DNA of 30,994 bases from the NCBI GenBank assembly GCA_036556965.1, contig DATBIO010000291.1, positions 1 to 30,994 of the forward strand, read 5' to 3'. Source of the DNA: DATBIO01 sp036556965 (GTDB lineage Bacteria > Acidobacteriota > Vicinamibacteria > Fen-336). Position 1 is the first letter of the stretch. Each line of letters starts with the position of its first letter. The position numbers and the translations under genes are program-made. This document shows, piece after piece, positions 1-7,784 of the stretch. Below the pieces are notes generated by a model that worked only from the letters and a program-made list of their open reading frames with translations, was not told where the DNA came from and searched no databases.

Positions 1-492
1 ACCGACTTCGGGATCAAGGCCCTCGGCCTGGCCACGGACACGCAGCACGTCGGCTACGTGCTGCGCGAGGGGGAGACCGGGCCCCCGGAGGGCCTCCTGC
101 GCGCCCTGCGGAACTCCAACCGCTTGCAGGACCTGCTCCTCGAGCGGATGAGGCCCGGACGCACCGGCAACGAGGTGCTCGCGGATACGCTGGCCGCCAT
201 GAAGGCCGCCGGCATCGACGGCACCGTGTACACGCATCCCATCGGCGACCATGGCCACGGCGCCGGCCCCCTCATCGGGTTGTGGGACCGCCAGGACGGC
301 GTGCCCGGCCGCGGCGACGTTCCCCTGCTGCCCGAGACGTGGTTCTCCATCGAGCTCCAGGCCACGACCCCGGTCGCGGAGTGGGACGGCCAGCCCCTGC
401 GCTCCGCGCAGGAAGAGGACGCGGTGCTCGGCGCCGCCGGGCGCGTGGAGTGGGTCCTGCCCAGGCAAGAGCGATACCACCTCGTGCGCTGA
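1..492 (+). CDS. M24 family metallopeptidase (Xaa-Pro aminopeptidase-like), 3' part
   Basis: The frame is open from base 1 and ends at TGA 490-492, leaving 163 C-terminal residues; the start lies outside the window. It matches the pita-bread fold of M24 dinuclear metallopeptidases, which cleave the bond before proline or have related peptidase activity. Visible landmarks are DFGI near the fragment start (first metal aspartates), THPIGDHGHGAGP with the metal-ligand histidine, WFSIELQ with a ligand glutamate, and AQEEDAVL with the last ligand glutamate. The order and spacing are normal and nothing is damaged. The TDTQH and PGRTGNE segments resemble a subgroup often annotated simply as M24 peptidase, and many of those are exported; that cannot be checked here because the N-terminus is missing. 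It is followed directly by the promoter of a putative RNA gene, so it is probably the last gene of its transcript. Confidence 0.85.
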   Translation, partial: TDFGIKALGLATDTQHVGYVLREGETGPPEGLLRALRNSNRLQDLLLERMRPGRTGNEVLADTLAAMKAAGIDGTVYTHPIGDHGHGAGPLIGLWDRQDGVPGRGDVPLLPETWFSIELQATTPVAEWDGQPLRSAQEEDAVLGAAGRVEWVLPRQERYHLVR

Positions 493-522
493 GCGCATGG
501 CGCGGTTCAGGCTTCTTTTCCC

Positions 523-551
523 TTGACACCCTCCGGGAGGAGGACGATATT
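523..551 (+). promoter_or_regulatory. sigma-70-type promoter of the putative RNA gene
   Basis: TTGACA (523-528) and GATATT (546-551) are separated by exactly 17 bases. This is the best-matched -35/-10 pair I noticed in the window. The predicted start is around base 558, right at the 5' edge of an 11-base-pair stem, and no credible reading frame follows. Confidence 0.65.
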
Positions 552-556
552 GCGGA

Positions 557-811
557 CGAAGGCTCACCCGCGACGTGGTGGGCCATCGGCCTCGGCGGCG
601 TGCGACGTGAGGCTTCGATGACGTGCCGTGCTGACGGACGGGAGGTTCTGTTGGAGGTTACTCCGCCGGGCTACTGAGCGGCCCTTGCGGGCCGAGATGT
701 CGCGAGCCGTTCCGTCGTCAGATGACGCGCCTTGACGGCGCGCCGGGGTCCGGCATGGACCCCAAAAAGAAGCGTGGCCCGGGGACGAAGCGTCCCCGGG
801 CCTTTTTCTTT
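557..811 (+). ncRNA. putative structured non-coding RNA, about 250 nt, unassigned
   Basis: The gap of 434 bases between the M24 gene and the RRM gene holds a complete transcription unit without a convincing ORF. A consensus promoter ends at 551 and an intrinsic terminator closes it at 776-811. Between them are local hairpins: an 11-base-pair stem with one mismatch (557-567 with 607-617), GGAG/CTCC (653-664), a 6-base-pair stem with a TTGC loop (679-694), 726-731 with 737-742, and a 7-base-pair stem (745-751 with 757-763). I compared it by eye with what I know of 6S RNA, tmRNA, RNase P RNA, SRP RNA and the cobalamin riboswitch and could not assign it. No gene follows on the same strand, so a riboswitch is unlikely. 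Bases 812-926 show only a short GGAGCCT/AGGCTCC hairpin. Confidence 0.5.
776..811 (+). terminator. rho-independent terminator
   Basis: A perfect 11-base-pair GC-rich stem (776-786 with 792-802), with loop GAAGC, is followed by TTTTTCTTT. On the opposite strand the same stem is followed, after a few bases, by another T-run (complement of 764-768). It may therefore also terminate the convergent RRM gene. Confidence 0.85.
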
Positions 812-926
812 GCGCTGACGGGGAGCCTCCAGGCTCCGGGGCGGCCAGGCGTGCCCGGCACCGCCGCGGGTCGGAGCGCGGCCGCGGACGGGATCGGCGG
901 CCGGTCTTCCCGGCCGCCGGGGGTGG

Positions 927-1373
927 CTACTCGAAGCCGCGCTTGCGGCGGCGGATGTTGCGGCGGCTGCCCTTCCCGCGCGCGCGCCCGCGATCGCCGA
1001 AGAAGTCCTCGGGCGGAGGGAACGGAGGGGGCGCTCCCCGCGAGGCGTCGCCCCAGCCCGGTCCGCGGCCCGGGGCCGCGCCGTAGGAGGGTCGGAAGGA
1101 CGGACCGGCGCCCGGCGCGCGGGGCGGCCGGTTCTCGGCCTCGTTGACGCGCATGGCGCGTCCCTTGAGGTCTTTCCCGTTCAGCAGGGAGATCGACTTC
1201 TGAGCGGCTTCGTCGTCCGCAAACTCGACGAAGGCGAACCCGCGCGGGCGCCCGGTCTCGCGGTCGGTGGGGATCTTGACGTCCACCACCTTGCCCGCGG
1301 CGCCGAACGCCTCGATGAGCTCCTCGCGGCTGACGTCGAAGCTCAGGTTTCCGACAAACACCTTATTCGAAAT
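927..1373 (-). CDS. RRM-domain RNA-binding protein, probable ATT start
   Basis: A single RNA-recognition motif of the small bacterial RRM type binds single-stranded RNA; such proteins are often linked to cold or stress adaptation. The RNP2 motif VFVGNL is at residues 5-10 and RNP1 RGFAFVEF at 44-51, with FADDEAAQKSI and GRAMRVNEA completing the fold by about residue 82. The remaining tail is rich in Gly, Pro and Arg and ends in an Arg/Lys cluster (RRNIRRRKRGFE). No ATG, GTG or TTG lies where homologues begin (usually MSNKLFVGNL). That position is ATT (1373-1371), preceded by AGGAG (1386-1382) with an ideal 8-base gap. The next in-frame ATG is 45 codons upstream and would add an unconserved Pro/Arg-rich stretch. 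GTG 1361 would cut into the first strand. ATT is therefore the best start, giving 148 residues. The product is certain; the start is inference. Confidence 0.85.
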   Translation of the reverse strand: MSNKVFVGNLSFDVSREELIEAFGAAGKVVDVKIPTDRETGRPRGFAFVEFADDEAAQKSISLLNGKDLKGRAMRVNEAENRPPRAPGAGPSFRPSYGAAPGRGPGWGDASRGAPPPFPPPEDFFGDRGRARGKGSRRNIRRRKRGFE

Positions 1374-1381
1374 GACCGGTT

Positions 1382-1386
1382 CTCCT
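1382..1386 (-). promoter_or_regulatory. Shine-Dalgarno site that supports the ATT start
   Basis: AGGAG on the minus strand lies 8 bases before ATT 1373-1371 and has no ATG, GTG or TTG at a workable distance in the RRM frame except a GTG 20 bases away that would truncate the domain. Confidence 0.55.
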
Positions 1387-1578
1387 CTTCGAGTCCAGAG
1401 CCGCCCGTTGCCCCGCGCGGGGGCCGAAAGCGCATCCCCGGGGCGCGGCGGCCGGGGACCGACGGACTGTAGCAGAAAACGCCAGGGTTGTTGCTCCGTC
1501 GGGTTCACGGTAGCACGTGCCCCGCGCGCGCGTACCGCGCCGCGATTTTTCCGCGCCGCGCCCGCGGGGCGGGCGCGG

Positions 1579-1584
1579 TAACAT
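1579..1584 (+). promoter_or_regulatory. -10 box TAACAT of a leaderless MBL-fold gene
   Basis: TAACAT ends 7 bases before GTG 1592 and there is no Shine-Dalgarno sequence. The spacing puts the transcription start at the start codon. No good -35 is visible. Confidence 0.45.
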
Positions 1585-1591
1585 CGCCCGC

Positions 1592-2230
1592 GTGATCGTG
1601 GAGACCATCGCCGTCGGGCTCCTGCAGTGCAACTGCACGGTGTTGGGCGATCCCCAGAGCGGGCAGGCCGTCGTGGTGGACCCCGGCGACGACGTGGAGG
1701 CCGTGCTGGCCCTCCTGCGCCGGCACGCCCTCCGCTGCGTGGCCATCGTCAACACCCACGCCCACATCGATCACGTGGGGGCCAACCACCCCCTGAAGCA
1801 GGCCACGGGGGCGCGCCTGATGATGCACGAGGCGGACCTGCCCCTCTACCGCGCGCTGCGTACGCAGTCCGAATGGATGGGCGGCATGATCCCCGAGCCC
1901 GTCCAGGCCGAGGTCGACTCCTTCCTCGCCGAGGGCGACCGCGTCACTGCCGGCGCCGTGGCCGCGGAGGTCCTGCACACGCCCGGCCATACCCCGGGGA
2001 GCGTCTCCTTCCACGTGGACGGCGCCCGCCTCGTGCTCGCGGGCGACACCCTGTTCGCGGGGAGCATCGGGCGCACGGATCTCTGGGGCGGGGACTACGA
2101 GCAGGAGCTCCGCTCCATCCGCACGCGCCTGCTCGCCCTCGACGACGACACGCGGGTCATACCCGGCCACGGCCCCGCGACCTCCATCGGGCGCGAGCGG
2201 CGCCAGAACCCCTTCCTCGGCGGCCGCTGA
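1592..2230 (+). CDS. MBL-fold metallohydrolase (glyoxalase II-like)
   Basis: A 212-residue metallo-beta-lactamase-fold hydrolase of the glyoxalase II-like group, which hydrolyses thioester or similar substrates at a dinuclear metal site. It starts VETIAVGLLQCNCTVLGD, and the metal motif THAHIDHVG (HxHxDH) follows at about residues 55-63. HTPGHTPGS supplies the next histidine, AGDTLF the bridging aspartate and IPGHGP the last histidine; all ligands are present. The length suits the short cytosolic form that lacks the extra C-terminal domain of classical hydroxyacylglutathione hydrolase, so the substrate is unknown. GTG 1592 is chosen because the conserved region begins there and a TAACAT -10 box lies 7 bases upstream. 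An upstream ATG at 1517 would add an Arg/Pro-rich stretch. The downstream GH13 gene begins 4 bases after its stop, so the two are probably co-transcribed. Confidence 0.85.
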   Translation: MIVETIAVGLLQCNCTVLGDPQSGQAVVVDPGDDVEAVLALLRRHALRCVAIVNTHAHIDHVGANHPLKQATGARLMMHEADLPLYRALRTQSEWMGGMIPEPVQAEVDSFLAEGDRVTAGAVAAEVLHTPGHTPGSVSFHVDGARLVLAGDTLFAGSIGRTDLWGGDYEQELRSIRTRLLALDDDTRVIPGHGPATSIGRERRQNPFLGGR

Positions 2231-2234
2231 GCGC

Positions 2235-3713
2235 GTGGGCCGCCCGCTTCCGCGCCACCCCCTCGTCCTCGAGATCAACACCCGCGTCTGGCTCCACGAG
2301 CTGAGCGCGCGGGCCGGTCGGGCCGTCGGCCTCGGCGACGTCCCGCCGGCGGCGCTCGAATCCCTGGCCGCGCGCGGATACGACGCGGTCTGGCTCATGG
2401 GCGTGTGGACCACGGGCCCCGCCTCCGTGGCCGAGGCGCGCCGGGACGCGGCGCTCTGGGACGCCTACCGAGCCGCGCTGCCCGACGTGACGGTGGACGA
2501 CGTCGTGGGCTCGCCGTACGCGGTCTCGCGCTACGAGGTGGCGGCGGGCCTGGGCGGGGGCGGCGGCCTGGCCGCGTTCCGCGCGCGGCTGGACCACCTC
2601 GGCATCCGCCTCCTCCTGGACTTCGTTCCCAACCACACGGCACGGGACCATTGGCTGCTGGCGGAGCAGCCGGAGGCCTTCGTCCGCGGACGGCGGCAGG
2701 ACCTCGCCGCCACGCCCTCCGCCTGGTTCGAGACGCCGGCCGGCGAGGTCGTTGCCTGCGGGCGCGACCCGCACTTCCCTCCCTGGACGGACACGGCCCA
2801 GGTGGATCACGGCGCCGAGGAGGGTCGGCAGGCCATGCGCAGGGAGCTGCTGGCGGTGGCGGACCAGTGCGACGGCGTGCGCTGCGACATGGCCATGCTG
2901 CTCCTCCCCGACGTGTTCGCGCGCACCTGGCCCGGACGCGCCCACGACGGCGTGAGCTTCTGGCCCGAGGCCATCGGGGCCGTGCGCCGGCGCCAGCCGG
3001 GCTTCCTCTTCGTGGCCGAAGCGTACTGGGGCCTGGAGCCTCGCCTGCACGCCGAGGGGTTCGACTGCACCTACGACAAGGCCTGGTACGACCGGCTGCG
3101 CGAAGGCGACGCCCGGGGCGCGGCCGCCGCGTTGGCCGGGGGCGCGGAAGGCCCCTGCCGCCTGCGCTTCGTCGAGAACCACGACGAGCCGCGGGCGGCG
3201 GCCGTGTTCGGCCCCCGCCTTCCCGCCGCGCTCGCCGCCACGCTGCTGAGCCCGGGCCTGAGGCTCGTGCACGAGGGCCAGATCGAGGGCCGGCGCCTGC
3301 GCGTGCCGGTGCAGCTCCGTCGGCGCGCGGACGAGGCCCCGGACCCCCTGGCCCTGGCCGCGCACGAGGCGGTCCTGGCCGTGCTGCGCGAGCCCGCCGT
3401 GCGCGACGGCGTCTTCGACGCCTGGGAGGCGGTCTCCGCGGGCGGCGACGACCGCTCCCACGAGTCGCTGGTGGCCTTCTCGTGGCGCCAGGCCGGCGCC
3501 GCGGCGCCGGCCTGCCTGGTGGTGGCGAACATCGGCGGGGATGGAGCCTGCGCGCGCCTGGCCCTCCCGGTGCCGTCCGGGCCCTGGCGGCTCCACGATG
3601 CCGCGGACGGCGCCGTGTACGAGCGCGACGGGGACGAGATGCGGTCCCCCGGCCTCTTCGTCGCCCTGCGTCCCGGACAGGCGCACCTCTTCGAGCTCCG
3701 ACCTGGCCGCTGA
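2235..3713 (+). CDS. alpha-amylase family (GH13) glycoside hydrolase or transglycosylase
   Basis: A 492-residue TIM-barrel enzyme of the alpha-amylase superfamily without a signal peptide, so probably cytoplasmic. Conserved region I is DFVPNHT (about residues 127-133). Region II, GVRCDMA, carries the predicted nucleophile D218. Region III, VAEAYW, carries the acid/base E262, and region IV, VENHDEPR, carries the transition-state aspartate D317. A beta-sandwich domain closes the protein (FELRPGR). The catalytic triad is intact, so it should be active on alpha-glucosidic bonds, but the exact substrate cannot be read. The N-terminal LEINTRVWLHEL and VWLMGVWTTG are typical of a compact, poorly characterised GH13 subgroup. 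The start is GTG 2235, 4 bases after the MBL gene stop, consistent with translational coupling. Confidence 0.85.
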   Translation: MGRPLPRHPLVLEINTRVWLHELSARAGRAVGLGDVPPAALESLAARGYDAVWLMGVWTTGPASVAEARRDAALWDAYRAALPDVTVDDVVGSPYAVSRYEVAAGLGGGGGLAAFRARLDHLGIRLLLDFVPNHTARDHWLLAEQPEAFVRGRRQDLAATPSAWFETPAGEVVACGRDPHFPPWTDTAQVDHGAEEGRQAMRRELLAVADQCDGVRCDMAMLLLPDVFARTWPGRAHDGVSFWPEAIGAVRRRQPGFLFVAEAYWGLEPRLHAEGFDCTYDKAWYDRLREGDARGAAAALAGGAEGPCRLRFVENHDEPRAAAVFGPRLPAALAATLLSPGLRLVHEGQIEGRRLRVPVQLRRRADEAPDPLALAAHEAVLAVLREPAVRDGVFDAWEAVSAGGDDRSHESLVAFSWRQAGAAAPACLVVANIGGDGACARLALPVPSGPWRLHDAADGAVYERDGDEMRSPGLFVALRPGQAHLFELRPGR

Positions 3714-3822
3714 CCCTGGGGCGAGGCGCGTGCTGCCTGGACGTGGAAAGGGCCGATCCGTTGGGTCCGGCCGGGCTCGCTCCCAGGGAGGCCTGCGGGC
3801 GCCCGCTCGGCGCCTGCGTTCC

Positions 3823-3853
3823 TTGCCGAACGTCGGCCGTCACGCTGTATCCT
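3823..3853 (+). promoter_or_regulatory. promoter of the thioesterase gene (leaderless)
   Basis: A -35-like TTGCCG (3823-3828) is followed by TGTATCCT. The TATCCT -10 (3848-3853) ends 6 bases before GTG 3860. No Shine-Dalgarno sequence is present. The 146-base gap after the GH13 gene holds nothing else I recognise. Confidence 0.45.
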
Positions 3854-3859
3854 CCGCGC

Positions 3860-4249
3860 GTGGTGGAACGCGTGCCGGCCATCAAGGTCCTCCTCCTGCC
3901 CAAGGACACCAACGCCATGGGCACCGTCTTCGGCGGCGTGATCCTCTCCCACATCGACCTCGCCTCGGCGGTGGAGGCGCGCAAGACGGCGCGGCGACGC
4001 TACGTCACCAAGGCCATGCGCGAGGTCGAGTTCCACCAGCCGGTGCTGCTGGGCGACGTGGTGAACTTCTTCACGGAGACGGTGCGCGTGGGCCACACCT
4101 CCATCACGGTCCGCGTCAGCGTGGAGGCCGAGCGCTGGGGGGCGGGCCGGGGGGAGCTGGTGAAGGTCACGGAGGCCGAGGTCGTCCTGGTGGCGGTGGA
4201 CGAGCACGGCCGCCCCACCCCCGTCCGGCAGGAGACGGCCGGCCTCTAG
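3860..4249 (+). CDS. hotdog-fold acyl-CoA thioesterase
   Basis: A 129-residue acyl-CoA hydrolase of the hotdog superfamily (YciA/BACH-like), hydrolysing acyl-CoA to free acid and CoA. The signature is a DTNAMGTVFGG segment followed by LSHIDLASA, which includes the catalytic Asp/Asn region and the helix of the hotdog. EVEFHQPVLLGD and the TSITVRVSVEAE strand complete the single domain, and the C-terminal half ends with the usual TEAEVVLVAVD strand. The start is taken as GTG 3860 because a TATCCT -10 box sits 6 bases upstream; GTG 3863 and GTG 3872 are alternatives. A longer in-frame extension reaching back into the GH13 gene is discarded as an antiregister shadow. Substrate chain length cannot be inferred. 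Confidence 0.85.
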   Translation: MVERVPAIKVLLLPKDTNAMGTVFGGVILSHIDLASAVEARKTARRRYVTKAMREVEFHQPVLLGDVVNFFTETVRVGHTSITVRVSVEAERWGAGRGELVKVTEAEVVLVAVDEHGRPTPVRQETAGL

Positions 4250-4279
4250 GTCCCGGGCGGGGCGGGGCGAGGCCCGTGT

Positions 4280-4285
4280 TATCGT
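4280..4285 (+). promoter_or_regulatory. -10 box TATCGT before the molybdopterin oxidoreductase
   Basis: TATCGT ends 7 bases before GTG 4293. The other possible start, GTG 4284, lies inside the hexamer, so if this is the promoter the gene must start at 4293. Confidence 0.45.
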
Positions 4286-4292
4286 GGCCGGC

Positions 4293-6356
4293 GTGACCGG
4301 CCGGCGGACCCTCAAGGTCGTGTGCCCGCACGACTGTCCCGACACCTGCGTGATGACGGTGGACGTGGAGGACGGCCGCGCCGTCGGCGTGGGCGGCGAT
4401 CCCGACCACCGCTTCACCCAGGGCTTCCTCTGCGCCAAGGTCAACCAGTACCTGGAGCGGGTCTACAGCCCGGACCGCATCCTGTACCCGCTCCGGCGCG
4501 TGGGAGCCAAGGGTGAAGGCCGGTTCGAGCGCATCGGCTGGGACGAGGCCCTGGACGTCATCGCCGACCGCTACCGGGCCGTCATCGCCGAGCACGGGCC
4601 GCAGGCCATCCTCCCGTACTCCTATGCCGGCAACATGGGTCTCCTGTCCTACGGGAGCATGGACCGTCGCTTCTTCCATGCCCTGGGCGCGAGCCTGCTC
4701 GAGCGCACCATCTGCGCCAGCGCGGGCGCCGCGGGCCTGAAGGCCACCGTGGGCAAGTCCATGGGCCTCGACCCCGAGGCCATCGTCAACGCGCGCCTCA
4801 TCGTGGCCTGGGGGGCCAACATCGTCACCTCCAACGTGCACCTCTGGCCGTTCATCGAGGAGGCGCGGCGCCGCGGGGCCAGGCTGGTGGCGGTGGACCC
4901 CTACCGCTCCCGCACCGCGGAGAAGGCGGACGAACACCTCGCCCTCCTCCCGGGCACGGACGCGGCCCTGGCCCTGGGCGTCATGCACGTGATCTTCCGC
5001 GACGGCCTCGAGGACCGCGCGTACCTGGCGGAGCACACCGTCGGCGCCGACGAGCTCCGGGTGCGGGCGGGCGAGTGGAGCCCGCAGCGCGTGGCCGCCA
5101 TCACCGGGCTCGAGGCGGCGGCCATCGAGCGCTTCGCGCGCGAGTGCGCGACGCGTCAGCCGGTGGCCCTGCGCATCAACTACGGCTTGAACCGCCACGC
5201 CGGCGGGGGCATGGCCGTGCGCACCATCGCCTGCCTGCCCGCGGTGACGGGGGCCTGGCGCCACGCGGGCGGCGGCCTCCTCCTGTCCACCTCGGGCACC
5301 TTCCCGGTGGACGGCGATGCCCTGGAGCGTCCCGACCTCGTCCCCCCGGGCACGCGCTCCCTCAACATGAGCCAGCTCGGCCGCATCCTCACCGACGCCG
5401 CCCTGTCCCCGCCCGTCAAGGCCTTGTTCGTCTACAACTCCAATCCCGGGGCGGTGGCGCCGGAGCAGGAGAGCGTGCGCGCGGGGCTCCTCCGCGAGGA
5501 CCTCTTCACGGTGGTGCACGACCTGTTCGCCACCGACACCGTCGACTTCGCCGACATCGTGCTGCCCGCCACCACCACCCTGGAGCACTACGACATCCAC
5601 AAGGCCTACGGCCACCTCTACCTGAGCCTGAGCCGGCCCGCCATCGCTCCCCTCGGCGAGGCGAAGAGCAACACGGAGGTGTTCCGCCTGCTGGCCGCGC
5701 GCATGGGCCTCGACCATCCCTGCCTGCGCGACAGCGACGAGGCCATGGCGCGGCAGGCCATGAAGTGGGACCACCCCCACCTGGCCGGCGTCACCTTCGA
5801 GCGGCTGGAGCGCGAGACCTCCGTGCGGCTCAGCCTGGGCGAGCCCTTCGTGCCCTTCGCGAAGGGGGGGTTTCCCACGCCCTCGGGCAAGTGCGAGCTG
5901 CGCTCCGAGGCCCTGGCCGCGTCCGGCCACGACGCGCTGCCCGCCTACGTCCCGCCGCGGGAGAACGTCGCCAGCGCGCCCGGGCTGGCCCGGCGCTATC
6001 CGCTGGCCTTCATCTCGCCCCCCGCGCACCACTTCCTGAACTCCACGTTCTCGGCCCAGCCCGTCTTCGTGCGCCGCGAGAGCGAAGCCAGCCTGACCCT
6101 GCACCCCCACGACGCCCGCCGCCGCGGCATCGCCGACGGCCAGCTCGTGCGCACCTTCAACGACCGCGGCTCCTTCCTGGCGCGCGCGCGCGTCTCGGAC
6201 GCGGCGCGGGAAGGGGTGGTGGTCGGCCTCTCGGTGTGGTGGGCCAAGATGTGCCCCGGCGGCCGCAACGCCAACGCCGTCACCGGCCAGGAGCTGGCCG
6301 ACCTCGGGGGCGGCGCCACCTTCTACGACACCCTGGTGGAGGTGGCGCCGGCGTGA
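4293..6356 (+). CDS. molybdopterin-dependent oxidoreductase (BisC/FdhF-like, COG0243)
   Basis: A 687-residue molybdo-bis-MGD enzyme of the DMSO reductase superfamily. The N-terminal [4Fe-4S] motif is C11-x3-C15-x3-C19-x27-C47 (CPHDCPDTC then GFLC). The molybdopterin oxidoreductase domain follows (NMGLLSYGSMDRRFF, TICASAGAAG near the expected metal-ligand position, VAWGANIVTSN, VDPYRS). The C-terminal molydopterin dinucleotide-binding domain ends the protein (LTLHPHDARRRGI, FNDRGSF, WWAKMCPGGRNANA). There is no Tat signal, so it should be cytoplasmic. Homologues of the CPHDCPDTC type are widely annotated but few have known substrates, so none is proposed; whether Cys or Ser binds molybdenum cannot be decided by eye. 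No separate FeS or membrane subunit gene is adjacent. GTG 4284 is the alternative start, adding three residues. Confidence 0.88.
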   Translation: MTGRRTLKVVCPHDCPDTCVMTVDVEDGRAVGVGGDPDHRFTQGFLCAKVNQYLERVYSPDRILYPLRRVGAKGEGRFERIGWDEALDVIADRYRAVIAEHGPQAILPYSYAGNMGLLSYGSMDRRFFHALGASLLERTICASAGAAGLKATVGKSMGLDPEAIVNARLIVAWGANIVTSNVHLWPFIEEARRRGARLVAVDPYRSRTAEKADEHLALLPGTDAALALGVMHVIFRDGLEDRAYLAEHTVGADELRVRAGEWSPQRVAAITGLEAAAIERFARECATRQPVALRINYGLNRHAGGGMAVRTIACLPAVTGAWRHAGGGLLLSTSGTFPVDGDALERPDLVPPGTRSLNMSQLGRILTDAALSPPVKALFVYNSNPGAVAPEQESVRAGLLREDLFTVVHDLFATDTVDFADIVLPATTTLEHYDIHKAYGHLYLSLSRPAIAPLGEAKSNTEVFRLLAARMGLDHPCLRDSDEAMARQAMKWDHPHLAGVTFERLERETSVRLSLGEPFVPFAKGGFPTPSGKCELRSEALAASGHDALPAYVPPRENVASAPGLARRYPLAFISPPAHHFLNSTFSAQPVFVRRESEASLTLHPHDARRRGIADGQLVRTFNDRGSFLARARVSDAAREGVVVGLSVWWAKMCPGGRNANAVTGQELADLGGGATFYDTLVEVAPA

Positions 6357-6384
6357 CGCGCCGCCGGCGCGGGCGGGCGGCCAG

Positions 6385-6624
6385 GTGAGCGGGGGGCTGG
6401 TGGCGTTCTTCGTGGCCGCCAGCGTGGTGGCCCTGCTCCAGCTCCTCCGCCTGCGCGAGCGTCGCCTGCTCCCGTTGCTGGCCCTCTTCGCCCTCCTGGC
6501 CCTGGCCCACAGCCGCGACGAGGGGAGCGCCTGGAAGCGGCGCTACCACCTGTTGGCCGGGGTGGCGGGCCTGGCGCAGGTCTACGTGCTCTCGCCCCGC
6601 CACCATCACCGTCCGTCGGCATGA
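6385..6624 (+). CDS. small integral membrane protein
   Basis: A 79-residue protein starting at GTG 6385. It has one strong hydrophobic segment (about residues 4-21), a basic turn (RLRERR), a second segment (about 28-41), an acidic/basic loop with SRDEGSAWKRRYH, and a third weaker hydrophobic stretch (about 56-69), ending in a His-rich tail. I do not recognise a family. Its TGA overlaps the ATG of the next M24 gene (ATGA at 6621), so the pair is translationally coupled. Codon use resembles the neighbours, which supports it being real. Confidence 0.6.
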   Translation: MSGGLVAFFVAASVVALLQLLRLRERRLLPLLALFALLALAHSRDEGSAWKRRYHLLAGVAGLAQVYVLSPRHHHRPSA

Positions 6625-7760
6625 GCGCGGGCCGCGCGCCCGCGCGGGACGTGCTCCTCTACGCGGCCTCCGAGCAGGACGCGGACATCCTGTACCCCAC
6701 GGGGTTCTTCGCCCCCGACCCGTTCCTCTTCGTGCAGAAGGGACGCCGGCGGCTGCTCGTCATGAGCGACCTGGAGATGGACCGCGCGCGCAAGCAGGCC
6801 ACCGTGGACCAGGTGCTGTCGTGGTCGCGCGTGGCGCGGGAGGTGGAGGGCAGGGGGAAGCCGGCCACGGTGGCGCGGGTGGTGGCGGCCGTCCTCGCCC
6901 GCGCCGGCGTGCGCCGCGCCACCGTCCCGCGCGCTTTTCCGGCCGGCCTCTTCCATGACCTGCGCCGGCTGGGGGTGCGCCTCACCATCGGCGCCGACCC
7001 CTTCTGGCCCGAGCGCGAGACGAAGGCGGCGCACGAGGTGCGCGCCATCGTCGCCTCCCTGCGCGCGGCGGAGGCGGGGCTGGGGGCGGGACTGCAGGCC
7101 CTCGCCCTCTGCCGGCCCGGCCGCGACGGCTACCTCCGCCGCGACGGCCGGCGCTTCACCGCGGAGGACCTGCGGGCGGCCGTGAACACGCGGATCATGG
7201 CCGAGGGCTGCGTGCCCGCCCACACCATCTGCGCGCCCGGCGACCAGGCCGTCGACCCGCACGAGGAGGGGCACGGTCCCATCCGCGCGCACAGCCCGAT
7301 CGTGATGGACATCTTCCCCCGCTCCGAGCGCACGGGGTACTTCGGCGACCTGACACGGACGGTGGTGCGCGGCCGGGCCAGCGAGCGGCTCAAGGAGGTC
7401 TACGCCCTCGTGGCGGAGGGCGTGCGCCTGGGCCACCGGCGGCTGCGGCCGGGCGCGCAGGGGCGCGACATCCACCGCGAGATCCAGTCCCTCTTCGAGG
7501 CGCGCGGCTACCGCACGGGACCGCGCGGCGGGCGCATGCAGGGCTTCTTCCACGGCACCGGGCACGGGCTCGGCCTGCAGATCCACGAGCCGCCGTCCAT
7601 CTCCACGCGTCCCTCGGTGCTGCGGCCCGGCCACGTGGTGACGGTGGAGCCCGGGCTGTACTATCTCGGCCTCGGGGGCGTGCGCATCGAGGACGTCGCC
7701 CTCGTGACGGAGACCGGCGCGCGCAACCTGACCCGGGTGCCGAAGATCCTGGAGGTCTGA
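6621..7760 (+). CDS. M24 family metallopeptidase (Xaa-Pro dipeptidase-like)
   Basis: A complete 379-residue M24 protein. An N-terminal creatinase-like domain (LYPTGFFAPDPFLFV) covers about residues 1-140. The catalytic pita-bread domain has all five ligands in order: VMDIFPR and GDLTRTV (aspartates), FHGTGHGLGLQIHE (histidine), TVEPGLYY (glutamate) and RIEDVAL (glutamate). It is probably a cytoplasmic dipeptidase or aminopeptidase acting before proline. The start is ATG 6621, overlapping the upstream membrane protein stop. The GntR regulator begins 24 bases downstream. It differs clearly from the M24 fragment at the window start, so the two are not a recent duplication. Confidence 0.88.
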   Translation: MSAGRAPARDVLLYAASEQDADILYPTGFFAPDPFLFVQKGRRRLLVMSDLEMDRARKQATVDQVLSWSRVAREVEGRGKPATVARVVAAVLARAGVRRATVPRAFPAGLFHDLRRLGVRLTIGADPFWPERETKAAHEVRAIVASLRAAEAGLGAGLQALALCRPGRDGYLRRDGRRFTAEDLRAAVNTRIMAEGCVPAHTICAPGDQAVDPHEEGHGPIRAHSPIVMDIFPRSERTGYFGDLTRTVVRGRASERLKEVYALVAEGVRLGHRRLRPGAQGRDIHREIQSLFEARGYRTGPRGGRMQGFFHGTGHGLGLQIHEPPSISTRPSVLRPGHVVTVEPGLYYLGLGGVRIEDVALVTETGARNLTRVPKILEV

Positions 7761-7784
7761 CCTGCACCACGCCACCGTCCGCTG

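Noticed and set aside
58..492. ATG/CTG-like internal starts for the first M24 fragment
   Set aside because: The frame is open from base 1 and the conserved DFGI motif lies before any such start, so the gene is cut by the window edge.
722..1147. ORF over the terminator and RRM 3' region on the plus strand
   Set aside because: It runs through the terminator T-tract and antisense to the RRM gene and has no recognisable domain.
2405..3859. In-frame N-terminal extension of the thioesterase through the GH13 gene
   Set aside because: The extension is Arg/Ala/Gly-rich antiregister translation of the GH13 gene, and hotdog thioesterases of this type start near 3860.
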